Notes: generated by a model not told the origin, from the sequence alone. A stretch of DNA of 64,000 nt from Rhizobium esperanzae (GCF_014197615.1 NZ_JACIFY010000001.1:124001-188000), one strand, 5' to 3'. Counted from the first letter of the stretch, positions 34,666 through 44,096 are shown. Made by a program: numbers and translations.

Positions 34666-35280
34666 ATGCAGACCTCACAGAGCCATCTTGCCTATCTCGC
34701 GCTGGAGCACCTGATCGTCACGCTGGCGCTGAAGCCCGGGGCGCTCGTTACCGAAAAGCAGCTGATCGATATGGCTGGTCATGGGCGGACGCCGGTGCGG
34801 GAGGCGATTCAGAAGCTCGCCTGGCAGGGGCTGATCCTGGTGAAACCGCGCGTCGGGCTGCAGATTGCCGAGATCGCGCCGGAGGATCATGGCAATGTCA
34901 TGCAGGTGCGCCGTGAGTTGGAGCCGATCGCGGCAAGCCTCGTTGCCGAACATGCTACCGACGAACAGCGCGGGCGCCTCGGCGACTGCGCCCAGGCCAT
35001 GGACGAATGCGCCGCTGCGGGCGATCTCGCCGGCTTCTTTGCCGCCGACAAGGCCTTCGACGAAATCCTCGAAGAGGCTTGCCCGAATGGTTTTATCACC
35101 GCGGCGCTCGGCCCGGTGCAGACACATTCGCGTCGCCTCTGGTACTCCACCGCAAACCCCGAGCGACTGGATCGCGCCATTGCATTGCATGTCGCTGTCA
35201 TCCAGGCCATCCACCGAGGCAAGCCGGATGCGGCGCGCGCCGCGATGGCGATGCTGATCGACTATCTCGCCCAGACATAA
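34666..35280 (+). CDS. GntR family regulator
   Basis: A 204-residue FadR-class regulator. The winged helix includes GHGRTPVREAIQKLAWQGLI, and an FCD domain follows. The start at 34666 (MQTSQSH) is preferred, but a GTG at 34624 is also possible and neither has a clear ribosome site. It diverges from hicAB and converges with fpr. No catabolic genes lie beside it, so its target is unclear. Confidence 0.8.
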   Translation: MQTSQSHLAYLALEHLIVTLALKPGALVTEKQLIDMAGHGRTPVREAIQKLAWQGLILVKPRVGLQIAEIAPEDHGNVMQVRRELEPIAASLVAEHATDEQRGRLGDCAQAMDECAAAGDLAGFFAADKAFDEILEEACPNGFITAALGPVQTHSRRLWYSTANPERLDRAIALHVAVIQAIHRGKPDAARAAMAMLIDYLAQT

Positions 35281-35305
35281 AAACGGCCCCGTTTCCGGAG
35301 CCGTT
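35279..35305 (-). terminator. fpr terminator
   Basis: A 9-bp stem with one mismatch, AACGGC...GCCGTT (35282-35305). On the minus strand a run of five T follows. It ends fpr and may also block the opposing GntR transcript. Confidence 0.7.
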
Positions 35306-35330
35306 GTCAGGTCTGATTGGCGGAAAAACC

Positions 35331-36143
35331 TCAGCCGACGAAAGCGCGCTCGATGACGAATTCGGCGGGTTTGCTGTTGGCGCCTTCATTGAGGCCGGCC
35401 TTTTCGAGCAGTTCCTTGGTGTCCTTCAGCATGGCCGAGGAGCCGCAGATCATGCCGCGGTCGATCGCCGGGTCGAGCGGCGGTACGCCGAGATCGGTAA
35501 ACAGCTTGCCCGACGAGATCAGGTCGGTGATGCGGCCGCGATATTCGAAATCCTCGCGCGTGACGGTCGCATAATGGCGCAGCTTGTCGCCGACCACTTC
35601 CTTCAGCAGCTCGTCGTTCTGGATCTCGTTGACGAGGTCGAAGCCGTATTGCAGTTCGGCGACATCGCGGGTCGTATGGGTGAGGATGACTTCCTCGAAC
35701 TTCTCATAGGTCTCGGGATCGCGGATCAGGCTGGCGAAAGGTGCAACGCCCGTCCCCGTCGAGAACATGTAGAGACGACGGCCCGGCGTCAGTGCGTCGA
35801 GCACCAGCGTGCCCGTCGGCTTCTTGCGCATCAGCACCTGGTCGCCCGGCTTGATCGCCTGCAGATGCGAGGTCAGCGGGCCGTCCGGCACCTTGATCGA
35901 GAAGAATTCGAGCTCTTCGGCCCAGGCGGGGCTGGCGATAGAATAGGCGCGGAAGACCGGCTTGCCTTCGACCATCAGGCCGATCATCGCGAATTCGCCG
36001 GAACGGAAACGGAAGCCCTGCGGCCGGGTCATCGTGAAGCGGAAGAGCCGATCTGTATAATGCGTCACGGCAAGCACCGTCTCGGCGTAGACGCCGGCGG
36101 GGATGGACGAGGCGAAGTCTTCGGTCTTTGCAGGCGCGTTCAT
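35331..36143 (-). CDS. fpr: Ferredoxin-NADP reductase
   Basis: A 270-residue flavoprotein that passes electrons between NADPH and ferredoxin or flavodoxin in the cytosol. FAD motif RAYSIASP, NADP motif GTGVAPFASL and the C-terminal FVIERAFVG are bacterial Fpr hallmarks. The length fits the subclass common in alphaproteobacteria, which lack a long N-terminal extension. It converges with the GntR gene and is followed by a terminator. Upstream lies a 360-bp region with interleaved inverted repeats before pcs. Confidence 0.9.
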   Translation of the reverse strand: MNAPAKTEDFASSIPAGVYAETVLAVTHYTDRLFRFTMTRPQGFRFRSGEFAMIGLMVEGKPVFRAYSIASPAWAEELEFFSIKVPDGPLTSHLQAIKPGDQVLMRKKPTGTLVLDALTPGRRLYMFSTGTGVAPFASLIRDPETYEKFEEVILTHTTRDVAELQYGFDLVNEIQNDELLKEVVGDKLRHYATVTREDFEYRGRITDLISSGKLFTDLGVPPLDPAIDRGMICGSSAMLKDTKELLEKAGLNEGANSKPAEFVIERAFVG

Positions 36144-36503
36144 TTCGGTAGCGGATCCCGTATTCGTCGGATGAACTGTCGGATTGTGAGCGAGATATTA
36201 CAAATCCGGCCGGAATTAAAGGCATTCCATTCCACGCGACGGTTCAGAAGGGAAATATGCATGCCATTGTCAGGATTCAATGGGGAGCAGGGGGCAGGCG
36301 TGGAATGTCGTATTTCCCGCTGGCGAAGCCCGGCAAAGGATGCATATTAGAGCGGCGCGCCTGACCTGGAGACCGGTTTTCGGCAAAAACGGTGCGACAA
36401 CAAAGACCTACGGCGTCGGGACCCGATTCAGGATCAGTGTCCGGCGATATGTGGCGAATAATGATGCTTGCCGGGGCGAGCGCGATAGGGCGGTCGGGGG
36501 AAT
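36144..36503. other. Divergent fpr/pcs gap with interleaved repeats
   Basis: No gene is supported; the short open frame across the right half has no ribosome site or family. Three inverted-repeat pairs interleave: CATTCCACGC (36228-36237) with 36298-36307; GGGAAATA (36250-36257) with 36311-36318; AATATGCAT (36254-36262) with 36340-36348. The remaining sequence should carry the promoters of fpr and pcs. Confidence 0.6.
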
Positions 36504-37241
36504 ATGAAGATTTTCAACTACAAGCGCGTTCCTTACGCGGAGATGCGCGCTTTCTCAGTCCATGTCCTGACGGCCTCCGGCTCCTTCCTTGCCTTTCTCG
36601 GCGTCGTTGCCGCCGCCGAGCAACGCTTCATCGACATGTTCTGGTGGCTTGGCCTTGCCCTTCTCGTCGACGGAATAGACGGGCCGATCGCCCGCAAGGT
36701 GCGCGTCAAGGAAGTGCTGCCGAACTGGTCGGGCGATACGCTCGACAACATCATCGATTACGTCACCTATGTGCTGCTGCCGGCTTTCGCGCTGTATCAG
36801 AGCGGCATGATCGGCGAGCCCTGGTCCTTCGTCGCCGCCGGCTTGATCGTCGTTTCCAGCGCCATCTATTATGCCGATATGGGCATGAAGACCGACGAGT
36901 ATTTCTTCTCCGGCTTCCCGGTCGTCTGGAACATGATCGTCTTCACCCTGTTCGTCATCGATGCCAGCGCCACGACGGCGCTTGCCGTCGTCATCGTCTC
37001 GGTGGTGCTGACCTTCCTGCCGATCAATTTCCTGCACCCGGTCCGGGTCAAGAGGCTGCGCCCGCTCAATCTCGGCGTCTTCCTGCTGTGGTCGGCGCTC
37101 GGCATTCTTTCGCTGCTGATGCATTTCGACACGCCGGAATGGGCGCTCATTCTCTTTATCGTGACCGGGCTCTATCTTTACGTCATCGGCGCGGTGCTGC
37201 AATTCTTCCCCGCTCTCGGACGCGAAACAAAGGACGGTTGA
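36504..37241 (+). CDS. pcs: Phosphatidylcholine synthase
   Basis: A 245-residue inner-membrane enzyme that condenses choline with CDP-diacylglycerol to form phosphatidylcholine in one step. The CDP-alcohol motif in the Pcs form DG(x)2AR(x)12G(x)3D(x)3D is visible as D59-G60, A63-R64, G77, D81 and D85. It has about eight hydrophobic segments and the usual length. In rhizobia this pathway uses choline from the plant host and supports symbiosis. The quinone oxidoreductase gene begins one base after its stop, so the two are one transcript. Confidence 0.92.
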   Translation: MKIFNYKRVPYAEMRAFSVHVLTASGSFLAFLGVVAAAEQRFIDMFWWLGLALLVDGIDGPIARKVRVKEVLPNWSGDTLDNIIDYVTYVLLPAFALYQSGMIGEPWSFVAAGLIVVSSAIYYADMGMKTDEYFFSGFPVVWNMIVFTLFVIDASATTALAVVIVSVVLTFLPINFLHPVRVKRLRPLNLGVFLLWSALGILSLLMHFDTPEWALILFIVTGLYLYVIGAVLQFFPALGRETKDG

Positions 37242-37242
37242 G

Positions 37243-38223
37243 ATGACGAAGACGCAGGCGGTTTCATTTTCGAGGACGGGCGGGCCTGAGGTTTTCGACT
37301 GTGTCGACGTCGATCTCCCCGAGCCCTCGAACGGTGAAGTGCAGATCCGCCAGGCGGCGGTGGGCCTGAATTTCATCGACGTCTATTTCCGCAACGGCTC
37401 TTACAAGGTGCCGCATCTGCCCTTCGTCACCGGCAAGGAGGGGGCCGGCACCGTCACGGCAGTCGGTCCCGGCGTTACGGATTTTAAGCTCGGCGATCGC
37501 GTGGCCTATGCCAGCGCCGACGGCGCCTATAGCGCTGAGCGCAATATCGAGGTCCGGCATCTCGTGCATGTGCCCGATGGCATCGCGCTCGAAACGGCAG
37601 CGGCGATGATGCTGAAAGGCATGACCGCCGAATATCTGCTCAACCGCACTTTCACGGTCGGCCCTGAGACGGTTCTGCTGTTCCATGCGGCTGCCGGCGG
37701 TGTCGGGTTGATTGCCGGCCAATGGGCAAAGGCACTCGGCGCCACCGTCATCGGCACGGCGGGCTCTGAGGATAAGGTCGAACTGGCGCTCGCCCATGGC
37801 TATGACCATGTGATCAATTACAAGAGCGATGATTTTGTTCAGCGTGTCCGCGAGATAACCGCCGGCAAGGGCGTCGATGTCGTCTATGATTCGATCGGCC
37901 GCGATACTTTTCCACAGTCGCTCGACTGCCTGAAGCCGCGCGGCCTTTTTGCCTCCTTCGGTCAATCTTCCGGGCCGATCGAGAACTTCACCCTTGCGGC
38001 GCTGGCCCAGAAGGGGTCGCTGTTTGCGACACGGCCGACGCTCTTCACCTATATCGCCGCGCGTCAGGAACTGATCGACAGCGCCAAAGCGCTATTTGAT
38101 ATTGTGCAAAGCAACAAAGTGCGTATCAATATCAATCAAACCTATCCGTTACGTGAGGTTGGGCAGGCTCACGCGGATCTGGAAACAAGAAAAACAACAG
38201 GAACGACGCTGCTGATTCCATGA
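37243..38223 (+). CDS. qor: Quinone oxidoreductase, zeta-crystallin type
   Basis: A 326-residue medium-chain reductase without zinc ligands. The nucleotide-binding motif AAAGGVGLIAGQ is at about residues 148-159, and NFIDVYFRNGSY near residue 43 is typical of Qor. It reduces quinones with NADPH and detoxifies carbonyls. It follows pcs with one base between them, which suggests shared control, though no functional link is known. Confidence 0.88.
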   Translation: MTKTQAVSFSRTGGPEVFDCVDVDLPEPSNGEVQIRQAAVGLNFIDVYFRNGSYKVPHLPFVTGKEGAGTVTAVGPGVTDFKLGDRVAYASADGAYSAERNIEVRHLVHVPDGIALETAAAMMLKGMTAEYLLNRTFTVGPETVLLFHAAAGGVGLIAGQWAKALGATVIGTAGSEDKVELALAHGYDHVINYKSDDFVQRVREITAGKGVDVVYDSIGRDTFPQSLDCLKPRGLFASFGQSSGPIENFTLAALAQKGSLFATRPTLFTYIAARQELIDSAKALFDIVQSNKVRININQTYPLREVGQAHADLETRKTTGTTLLIP

Positions 38224-38262
38224 GATCCGAATGGACCGGTTGGCAGAAGAAATGAGGGGAAC

Positions 38263-39828
38263 GTGTCGCCATTGAATGTGCCGGATTCCGGTGCGTTATT
38301 ATCCGTCCAGAAGCTGACGAAGTTTTTCGGTGGCTTTGCCGCCTGCAATGAAATCGATCTCGATATTGCGCCGGGCGAAATTCATGCGCTTCTCGGCGAA
38401 AACGGCGCAGGCAAATCCACACTGGTGAAGATGCTGTTCGGCGTTCTGGAGCCGACCAACGGACATATCCTCTGGCAGGGCCAGCCGGTTGCGATTACCT
38501 CGCCGGGGGAAGCGCGCAAGCACGGCATCGGCATGGTCTTCCAGCATTTTTCGCTGTTCGAGGCGCTGACGGTTGCCGAAAACATCGCATTGTCGCTCGA
38601 TGACGCCATCCCGATCGACAGGATCGCCGAAGAGGCGAGGGCGCTGTCGCAAGCCTACGGCCTGCCGCTCGATCCGCATGCCCATGTTGCCGATCTCTCA
38701 GTCGGCGAGCGCCAGCGCATCGAAATCGTCCGCGCCCTGCTGCAGAACCCGAAGCTGATCATTCTCGACGAGCCGACCTCGGTGCTGACGCCGCAGGAGG
38801 CCGACAGGTTGTTCGACACGCTGTTCAAGCTGCGCGCCGAAGGGCGTTCGGTTCTCTATATCAGTCACCGCCTGGAGGAGGTGCAGCGCATCTGCGATCG
38901 CGCCACGGTGCTGCGCCATGGCCGCGTCACCGGCGCCTGCGATCCGAAACGGGAAACGCCGGCTTCGCTCGCCCGCATGATGGTCGGCAGCGAGGTGGCG
39001 GCCGTCACCCATCCCGAGCGCAGTGACAAGGGCGACGTGCAGCTTGCCGTCGCCAATCTTTCCGTCGCCGCCCGCACTCCCTTCGCCATGCCGCTGCGCG
39101 ATGTCTCGATGACCGTGCGCTCCGGCGAGATCCTCGCCATCGCCGGCGTTGCCGGCAACGGCCAGAGCGAACTTTTCGATGCTCTGTCCGGCGAATATCC
39201 CGTTGCTTCGGCCGAGGCGATCGTCATCCGCAAGAAGCCCGTGGGCACCGAAGGCATCACCGCCCGCCGTCTGCTCGGCGCCGGTTTCGTGCCGGAGGAA
39301 CGGCACGGCCATGCCGCCGTCTCCGCCATGAAACTGTCCGACAATCTGGTGCTGGCCCGCAGCCAGTCCGACCGCAAGGCCTTTCTCGGCCTGCTCGGCA
39401 TTATCCGCCATGGCGCGGTGAGATCGGCCGCGCGGCGTATCTCCGAGGCGATGGATGTGCGCAAGAGCGGCGAGGATCCGGCCGCCGGCTCCCTGTCAGG
39501 CGGTAACCTGCAGAAATTCATCGTCGGCCGCGAGCTGGATCGCCAGCCGGCGGTGCTCGTCGTCAACCAGCCGACCTGGGGTGTCGATGCCGGGGCTGCA
39601 AGCCGCATCCGCCAGGCTCTCGTCGATCTTGCCAGAAACGGTTCGGCCGTCGTCGTCATTAGCCAGGATCTCGATGAGATCTTCGAAGTGGCGACCGATA
39701 TTGCCGTGATCTCCGAAGGCCGCCTTTCCCGCCCGTTCCCATCAGGCGAACTGACACGGGAGAAGATCGGCCTGCTGATGGGCGGCCTCCATGAGGGCTC
39801 TGCCCCGGAGGCGCCCCATGCGCATTGA
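38263..39828 (+). CDS. Nucleoside-type ABC ATPase (double domain)
   Basis: A 521-residue protein with two ATPase halves. The first has Walker A GENGAGKST and signature LSVGERQRIEI. The second has a changed Walker A (GVAGNGQSE) and a signature LSGGNLQKFI, the common asymmetric pattern of the RbsA/NupA class. The GTG start has GAGG five bases upstream. It energises the two permeases that follow, with the BMP-type binding protein at 41914. Its last codons lie in the first of three 22-bp repeats. Confidence 0.88.
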   Translation: MSPLNVPDSGALLSVQKLTKFFGGFAACNEIDLDIAPGEIHALLGENGAGKSTLVKMLFGVLEPTNGHILWQGQPVAITSPGEARKHGIGMVFQHFSLFEALTVAENIALSLDDAIPIDRIAEEARALSQAYGLPLDPHAHVADLSVGERQRIEIVRALLQNPKLIILDEPTSVLTPQEADRLFDTLFKLRAEGRSVLYISHRLEEVQRICDRATVLRHGRVTGACDPKRETPASLARMMVGSEVAAVTHPERSDKGDVQLAVANLSVAARTPFAMPLRDVSMTVRSGEILAIAGVAGNGQSELFDALSGEYPVASAEAIVIRKKPVGTEGITARRLLGAGFVPEERHGHAAVSAMKLSDNLVLARSQSDRKAFLGLLGIIRHGAVRSAARRISEAMDVRKSGEDPAAGSLSGGNLQKFIVGRELDRQPAVLVVNQPTWGVDAGAASRIRQALVDLARNGSAVVVISQDLDEIFEVATDIAVISEGRLSRPFPSGELTREKIGLLMGGLHEGSAPEAPHAH

Positions 39829-39873
39829 AGAGGCGCCCCATGCGCATTGAAGAGGCGCCCCATGCGCATTGAA
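39808..39873 (+). repeat. Triplicated 22-bp coupling repeat
   Basis: Three exact head-to-tail copies of a 22-bp unit (39808-39829, 39830-39851, 39852-39873). Each unit contains GAGG, six bases, then ATGCGCATTGA, so each has its own ribosome site and start codon. The first copy holds the end and stop of the ATPase gene; the third holds the true permease start at 39862. Because 22 is not divisible by three, starts in copies 1 and 2 open ten-codon frames that stop in the next copy. Confidence 0.95.
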
Positions 39874-40947
39874 CTCGAAAAACGCCCCGACGTCTCGAAG
39901 CTCTACGCTTTCGTCTCGCCGCTCCTGGCCCTCGTCCTGACGCTCGCCTTCGGCGCCATCATGTTCGCCATGCTCGGCAAGGACCCGGTAGAGGCGCTCG
40001 ATGCCTTCTTTGTCGAGCCGCTGCTCGAGGTCTGGTCACTGCATGAGCTGGCGATCAAGGCGGCGCCCCTGATCCTGATCGCCGTCGGTCTGGCCGTTTG
40101 TTATCGCTCGAACAACTGGAATATCGGCGCTGAAGGCCAGTTCACAATCGGCGCCATCACCGGCTCCTATATCCCGATCGTCTTTTACGACTGGCATTCG
40201 CCGCTGGTGCTGCCGCTGATGCTGCTCCTCGGGGCGCTCGGCGGTGCGCTGTTCGCGGCCATTCCGGCGCTGTTGAAGGCACATTTCAACACCAACGAAA
40301 TCCTGACATCGCTGATGCTGGTCTATATCGCCCAGCTCTTCCTCGACTGGCTGATTCGCGGCGCCTGGCGTGACCCGAAAGGCTTCAACTTTCCGGTTTC
40401 GCGTGATTTCGCGCCGGAAGCGGTGCTGCCGGCGATCTGGGAAGAGTCGGGCCGCGCCCATTGGGCCTTCATCTTCGCCATTGTCGCGGCGATCGGCGTC
40501 TGGTTCATGCTGCGCTATACGCTGAAGGGCTTCGAGATCGTCGTGCTCGGCCAGTCGGAGCGGGCAGGGCGCTTTGCCGGCTTCTCGTCGAAGAAGATGA
40601 TCTGGTTCAGCTTTCTGTTTTCGGGCGCGCTTGCCGGCCTTGCCGGGATATCGGAGGTTTCCGGCTCGATCGGCCACCTGCAGCCGGCGATCTCGCCGGG
40701 CTATGGCTTCACCGCCATCATCGTCGCCTTTCTCGGCCGCCTCAATCCGCTCGGCATCATTGCATCGGGCCTGGTGCTGGCGCTCACCTATCTCGGCGGT
40801 GAGGCGGCACAGCTGTCGCTCGGCGTTTCCGACAAGGTCACCCGCGTTTTCCAGGGCCTGCTGCTCTTTTTCGTGCTCTCCTGCGACACGCTGATCTATT
40901 ACAAAATCCGCATTGTCTGGTCGCGGCTGAGAGGTGGGGCCGCATGA
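39862..40947 (+). CDS. Nucleoside-type ABC permease A
   Basis: A 361-residue permease of the BPD_transp_2 (RbsC/NupB-like) class with about ten membrane segments. The family loop is GFEIVVLGQSERAGRFAGFSSKK. The start at ATG 39862 (MRIELEKRP) has GAGG six bases upstream in the third 22-bp repeat. Without the repeat expansion, this start would overlap the ATPase stop by 11 bases, the common arrangement. Its stop overlaps the next permease start (ATGA). Confidence 0.88.
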   Translation: MRIELEKRPDVSKLYAFVSPLLALVLTLAFGAIMFAMLGKDPVEALDAFFVEPLLEVWSLHELAIKAAPLILIAVGLAVCYRSNNWNIGAEGQFTIGAITGSYIPIVFYDWHSPLVLPLMLLLGALGGALFAAIPALLKAHFNTNEILTSLMLVYIAQLFLDWLIRGAWRDPKGFNFPVSRDFAPEAVLPAIWEESGRAHWAFIFAIVAAIGVWFMLRYTLKGFEIVVLGQSERAGRFAGFSSKKMIWFSFLFSGALAGLAGISEVSGSIGHLQPAISPGYGFTAIIVAFLGRLNPLGIIASGLVLALTYLGGEAAQLSLGVSDKVTRVFQGLLLFFVLSCDTLIYYKIRIVWSRLRGGAA

Positions 40948-41864
40948 GCATCTTCGAAGCCATTCTGCTGACTGTCATCACCGCTTCGACGCCGCTCGTC
41001 ATCGCCGCCCTGGGCGAACTCGTGACCGAGCGCTCGGGTGTTCTCAACCTGGGTGTCGAAGGCATGATGATCATGGGCGCGGTTGCCGCCTTTGCCGGCG
41101 CGCAGATGTCGGGTTCGCCCTATGTCGGCATCGTCTGCGGCATTGCCTCAGGCGCGCTTTTCTCGCTGCTGTTTGCCTTCCTGACGTTGACGCTGGTGGC
41201 GAACCAGGTGGCGACCGGGCTGGCGCTCACCCTTCTCGGCCTCGGTGTGTCGGGCATGCTCGGCGAAGCCTATGTCAGCGTTCCCGGCATCCGGCTGGAA
41301 GAGATCGTCATTCCCTTGCTGTCGGACATTCCCGTGATCGGCCACGTGCTCTTCAGGCAGGATCTGATCTTCTACCTGTCGATTGCGCTTGTCGTAGGCG
41401 TCAGCTGGTTCCTGTTCCGCAGCCGGAGCGGACTGAAGCTGAGAGCGATCGGCGACAATCACGGCTCGGCGCACGCGCTCGGCATTCACGTCATCCGCAC
41501 GCGCTACCTGGCGGTGATGTTCGGCGGCGCCTGCGCCGGTCTTGCCGGGGCGCAGCTTTCGCTCGTCTACACGCCGCAATGGGCGGAGAACATGTCGGCC
41601 GGCCGTGGCTGGATCACGCTGGCGCTCGTCGTTTTCGCCTCCTGGCGGCCGTGGCGGGTCTTTGCCGGCGGTTATCTCTTCGGCGCAGTCACCATCCTGC
41701 AGTTGCACGCCCAGGCCTTCGGCCTCGGCATTCCCGCGCAGTTCCTTTCAATGCTGCCCTATGCCGCGACTATTGTGGTTCTCATCATCATTTCTCATAA
41801 TCGACGCACGACGTTGATCAACACGCCCGCGTCGCTCGGAAAAGCCTTCGTACCGGAGCGATGA
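40944..41864 (+). CDS. Nucleoside-type ABC permease B
   Basis: A 306-residue permease of the same class, with about eight membrane segments. It has the typical opening LGELVTERSGVLNLGVEGMM and the loop GLKLRAIGDNHGSAHALGI. The start overlaps the previous stop. It forms a heterodimer with permease A. Purine or other nucleosides are the likely substrates, from family knowledge. Confidence 0.88.
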   Translation: MSIFEAILLTVITASTPLVIAALGELVTERSGVLNLGVEGMMIMGAVAAFAGAQMSGSPYVGIVCGIASGALFSLLFAFLTLTLVANQVATGLALTLLGLGVSGMLGEAYVSVPGIRLEEIVIPLLSDIPVIGHVLFRQDLIFYLSIALVVGVSWFLFRSRSGLKLRAIGDNHGSAHALGIHVIRTRYLAVMFGGACAGLAGAQLSLVYTPQWAENMSAGRGWITLALVVFASWRPWRVFAGGYLFGAVTILQLHAQAFGLGIPAQFLSMLPYAATIVVLIIISHNRRTTLINTPASLGKAFVPER

Positions 41865-41913
41865 AGCAACAACATAAGACGGGTTTCCCAACTTCAAACC
41901 AACAGGGGTTACT

Positions 41914-42990
41914 ATGAAGAAGTTAGCACTCACACTCGCCGCCTCGGCTGCCGCCGTGATCGGCATCTCGTCTGCCGCACAGGCCGCCGACAAGACGAAG
42001 GTCTGCTTCGTCTATGTCGGTTCGCACACCGACGGCGGTTATTCGCAGGCCCACGATCTCGGCCGCCAGCAGGTCCAGGCCGAATTCGGCGACAAAATCG
42101 AAACGCCTTACCTCGAAAACGTGCCGGAAGGCCCGGATGCCGAGCGCGCCATCGAGCGTCTTGCCCGTTCCGGCTGCAAGCTGATCTTCACCACATCCTT
42201 CGGTTTCATGGATGCGACCGTCAAGGTCGCCGCCAAGTTCCCGAAGGTCAAGTTCGAGCACGGCACCGGTTACAAGGCCGGCCCCAATCTCGCCACCTAC
42301 AATTCGCGCTTCTATGAAGGCCGCTACATCCTCGGCCAGATCGCTGCGAAGACCTCGAAGAATCATGGTGCCGCCTACATCGCCTCCTTCCCGATTCCCG
42401 AAGTGGTGATGGGCATCAACTCCTTCGAGCAGGGCGCCAAGTCGATCGATCCGACCTTCAAGCTGAAGGTCATCTGGGTCAACACCTGGTTCGACCCCGG
42501 CAAGGAAGCCGACGCCGCCAAGGCCATGGTCGACCAGGGCGTCGACGTCTTGACCCAGCACACCGATACGACAGCGCCGATGCAGGTTGCCGAAGAACGC
42601 GGCATCCATGCCTTCGGTCAGGCATCCGACATGATCGCGGCCGGCCCGAAGGCGCAGCTGACGGCGATCGTCGACACCTGGGGCAATTACTACTCCAAGC
42701 GCGTACATGCGCTTCTCGACGGCACCTGGAAGTCCGAGCAGAGCTGGGACGGCCTGAAGGACGGCATCCTGAAGATGGCGCCCTATACCAACATGCCTGA
42801 CGACGTGAAGAAAATGGCCGAGGAAACCGAAGCCAAGATCAAGTCCGGCGAGCTGCATCCCTTCACCGGCCCGATCAACAAGCAGGACGGAACGCCCTGG
42901 CTGAAGGCCGGCGAGAAGGCCGACGACGGCACGCTGCTCAGCATGAATTTCTATGTCGAAGGCGTCGACGACAAGCTGCCGGCGCAATAA
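41914..42990 (+). CDS. BMP family (nucleoside) binding protein
   Basis: A 358-residue periplasmic binding protein of the BMP/Med family. A signal peptide of about 24 residues ends AAQA. Landmarks are YVGSHTDGGYSQAHDLGRQ and the segment FPKVKFEHGTGY. There is no lipobox cysteine, unlike spirochete BmpA, so it should be soluble in the periplasm. It is the last gene of the nucleoside importer and has a strong terminator 28 bp downstream. Confidence 0.9.
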   Translation: MKKLALTLAASAAAVIGISSAAQAADKTKVCFVYVGSHTDGGYSQAHDLGRQQVQAEFGDKIETPYLENVPEGPDAERAIERLARSGCKLIFTTSFGFMDATVKVAAKFPKVKFEHGTGYKAGPNLATYNSRFYEGRYILGQIAAKTSKNHGAAYIASFPIPEVVMGINSFEQGAKSIDPTFKLKVIWVNTWFDPGKEADAAKAMVDQGVDVLTQHTDTTAPMQVAEERGIHAFGQASDMIAAGPKAQLTAIVDTWGNYYSKRVHALLDGTWKSEQSWDGLKDGILKMAPYTNMPDDVKKMAEETEAKIKSGELHPFTGPINKQDGTPWLKAGEKADDGTLLSMNFYVEGVDDKLPAQ

Positions 42991-43017
42991 CCGAACATCG
43001 TTTTTGCAGTTGCGAAG

Positions 43018-43043
43018 GGCGCCCCTGTGGGCGCCTTTTTTTT
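43018..43043 (+). terminator. Terminator of nucleoside importer
   Basis: A perfect 7-bp stem GGCGCCC (43018-43024) / GGGCGCC (43029-43035) with CTGT loop, followed by eight T. It separates the BMP operon from the galactofuranose importer. Confidence 0.9.
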
Positions 43044-43133
43044 GCTGCGGTGCATGCGAAGATTCCGATTTACAAAAGTAATACTATATGATTTTTTGAC
43101 CCTGCGCCGCGAGATGCGGCTTGGGAGGAAATC

Positions 43134-44096
43134 ATGAAATTGAAGACTGCACTTATGAGTGCCACGATTCTTGCTGCCTGCATGTTCGGTTCGGCTTCGG
43201 CCGGCGGACTGACCGTCGGCTTCTCGCAGATCGGCTCGGAATCGGGCTGGCGTGCGGCTGAAACGACCGTCACCAAGGAACAGGCCAAGAAGCGCGGCAT
43301 CGATCTGAAATTTGCCGATGCGCAGCAGAAGCAGGAAAACCAGATCAAGGCTCTGCGTTCCTTCATTGCTCAGGGCGTCGACGCCATTCTCATTGCGCCG
43401 GTCGTTGAAACCGGCTGGGACGACGTTCTCAAGGAAGCCAAGGAAGCCAAGATTCCGGTCATTCTTCTCGACCGTACCATCAAGGCTCCGGACGATCTTT
43501 ACCTGACGGCTGTTACCTCCGACCTCGTCCATGAAGGCAAGGTCGCCGGCGACTTCCTGGTCAAGACTGTCGGCGACAAGAAGTGCAACGTCGTCGAACT
43601 GCAGGGCACCACCGGTTCGTCGCCGGCTATCGCCCGCAAGAAGGGCTTCGAAGAAGCTCTTGCCGGTCACGACAACCTCAAGATCGTTCGCAGCCAGACT
43701 GGTGACTTCACCCGCACGAAGGGCAAGGAAGTCATGGAAAGCTTCCTGAAGGCCGAGAATGGCGGCAAGGATATCTGCGCGCTCTACGCCCATAATGACG
43801 ACATGGCCGTCGGCGCCATCCAGGCGATCAAGGAAGCCGGCCTGAAGCCCGGCAAGGATATCCTCGTCGTCTCCATCGACGCCGTTCCGGATATCTTTAA
43901 GGCTATGTCCGAAGGCGAATCCAACGCCACGGTCGAACTCACGCCGAACATGGCAGGTCCGGCTTTCGATGCGCTCGATGCCTACCTGAAGGACAAGAAG
44001 GCTCCGCCGAAGTGGATCCAGACCGAATCCAAGCTCTACACGCCTGCCGACGAGCCGATGAAGGTCTACGAAGAGAAGAAGGGTCAGGGCTACTGA
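43134..44096 (+). CDS. ytfQ: Galactofuranose ABC binding protein (YtfQ-like)
   Basis: A 320-residue periplasmic binding protein very close to E. coli YtfQ in length and motifs: VGFSQIGSESGWRAAET, QQKQENQIKALRSF and VELTPNMAGPAFDAL. The signal peptide is residues 1-23. YtfQ binds galactofuranose. GGGAGG precedes the ATG; a rhizobial -10 CTATAT lies at 43084-43089. It is first in an operon with YtfR-, YtfT- and YjfF-like genes and a GntR regulator. A 218-bp gap with three hairpins separates it from the ATPase gene. Confidence 0.92.
   Translation: MKLKTALMSATILAACMFGSASAGGLTVGFSQIGSESGWRAAETTVTKEQAKKRGIDLKFADAQQKQENQIKALRSFIAQGVDAILIAPVVETGWDDVLKEAKEAKIPVILLDRTIKAPDDLYLTAVTSDLVHEGKVAGDFLVKTVGDKKCNVVELQGTTGSSPAIARKKGFEEALAGHDNLKIVRSQTGDFTRTKGKEVMESFLKAENGGKDICALYAHNDDMAVGAIQAIKEAGLKPGKDILVVSIDAVPDIFKAMSEGESNATVELTPNMAGPAFDALDAYLKDKKAPPKWIQTESKLYTPADEPMKVYEEKKGQGY

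Noticed and set aside
36280..36507. 75-codon frame before pcs
   Set aside because: Lies across inverted repeats and lacks a ribosome site or family.
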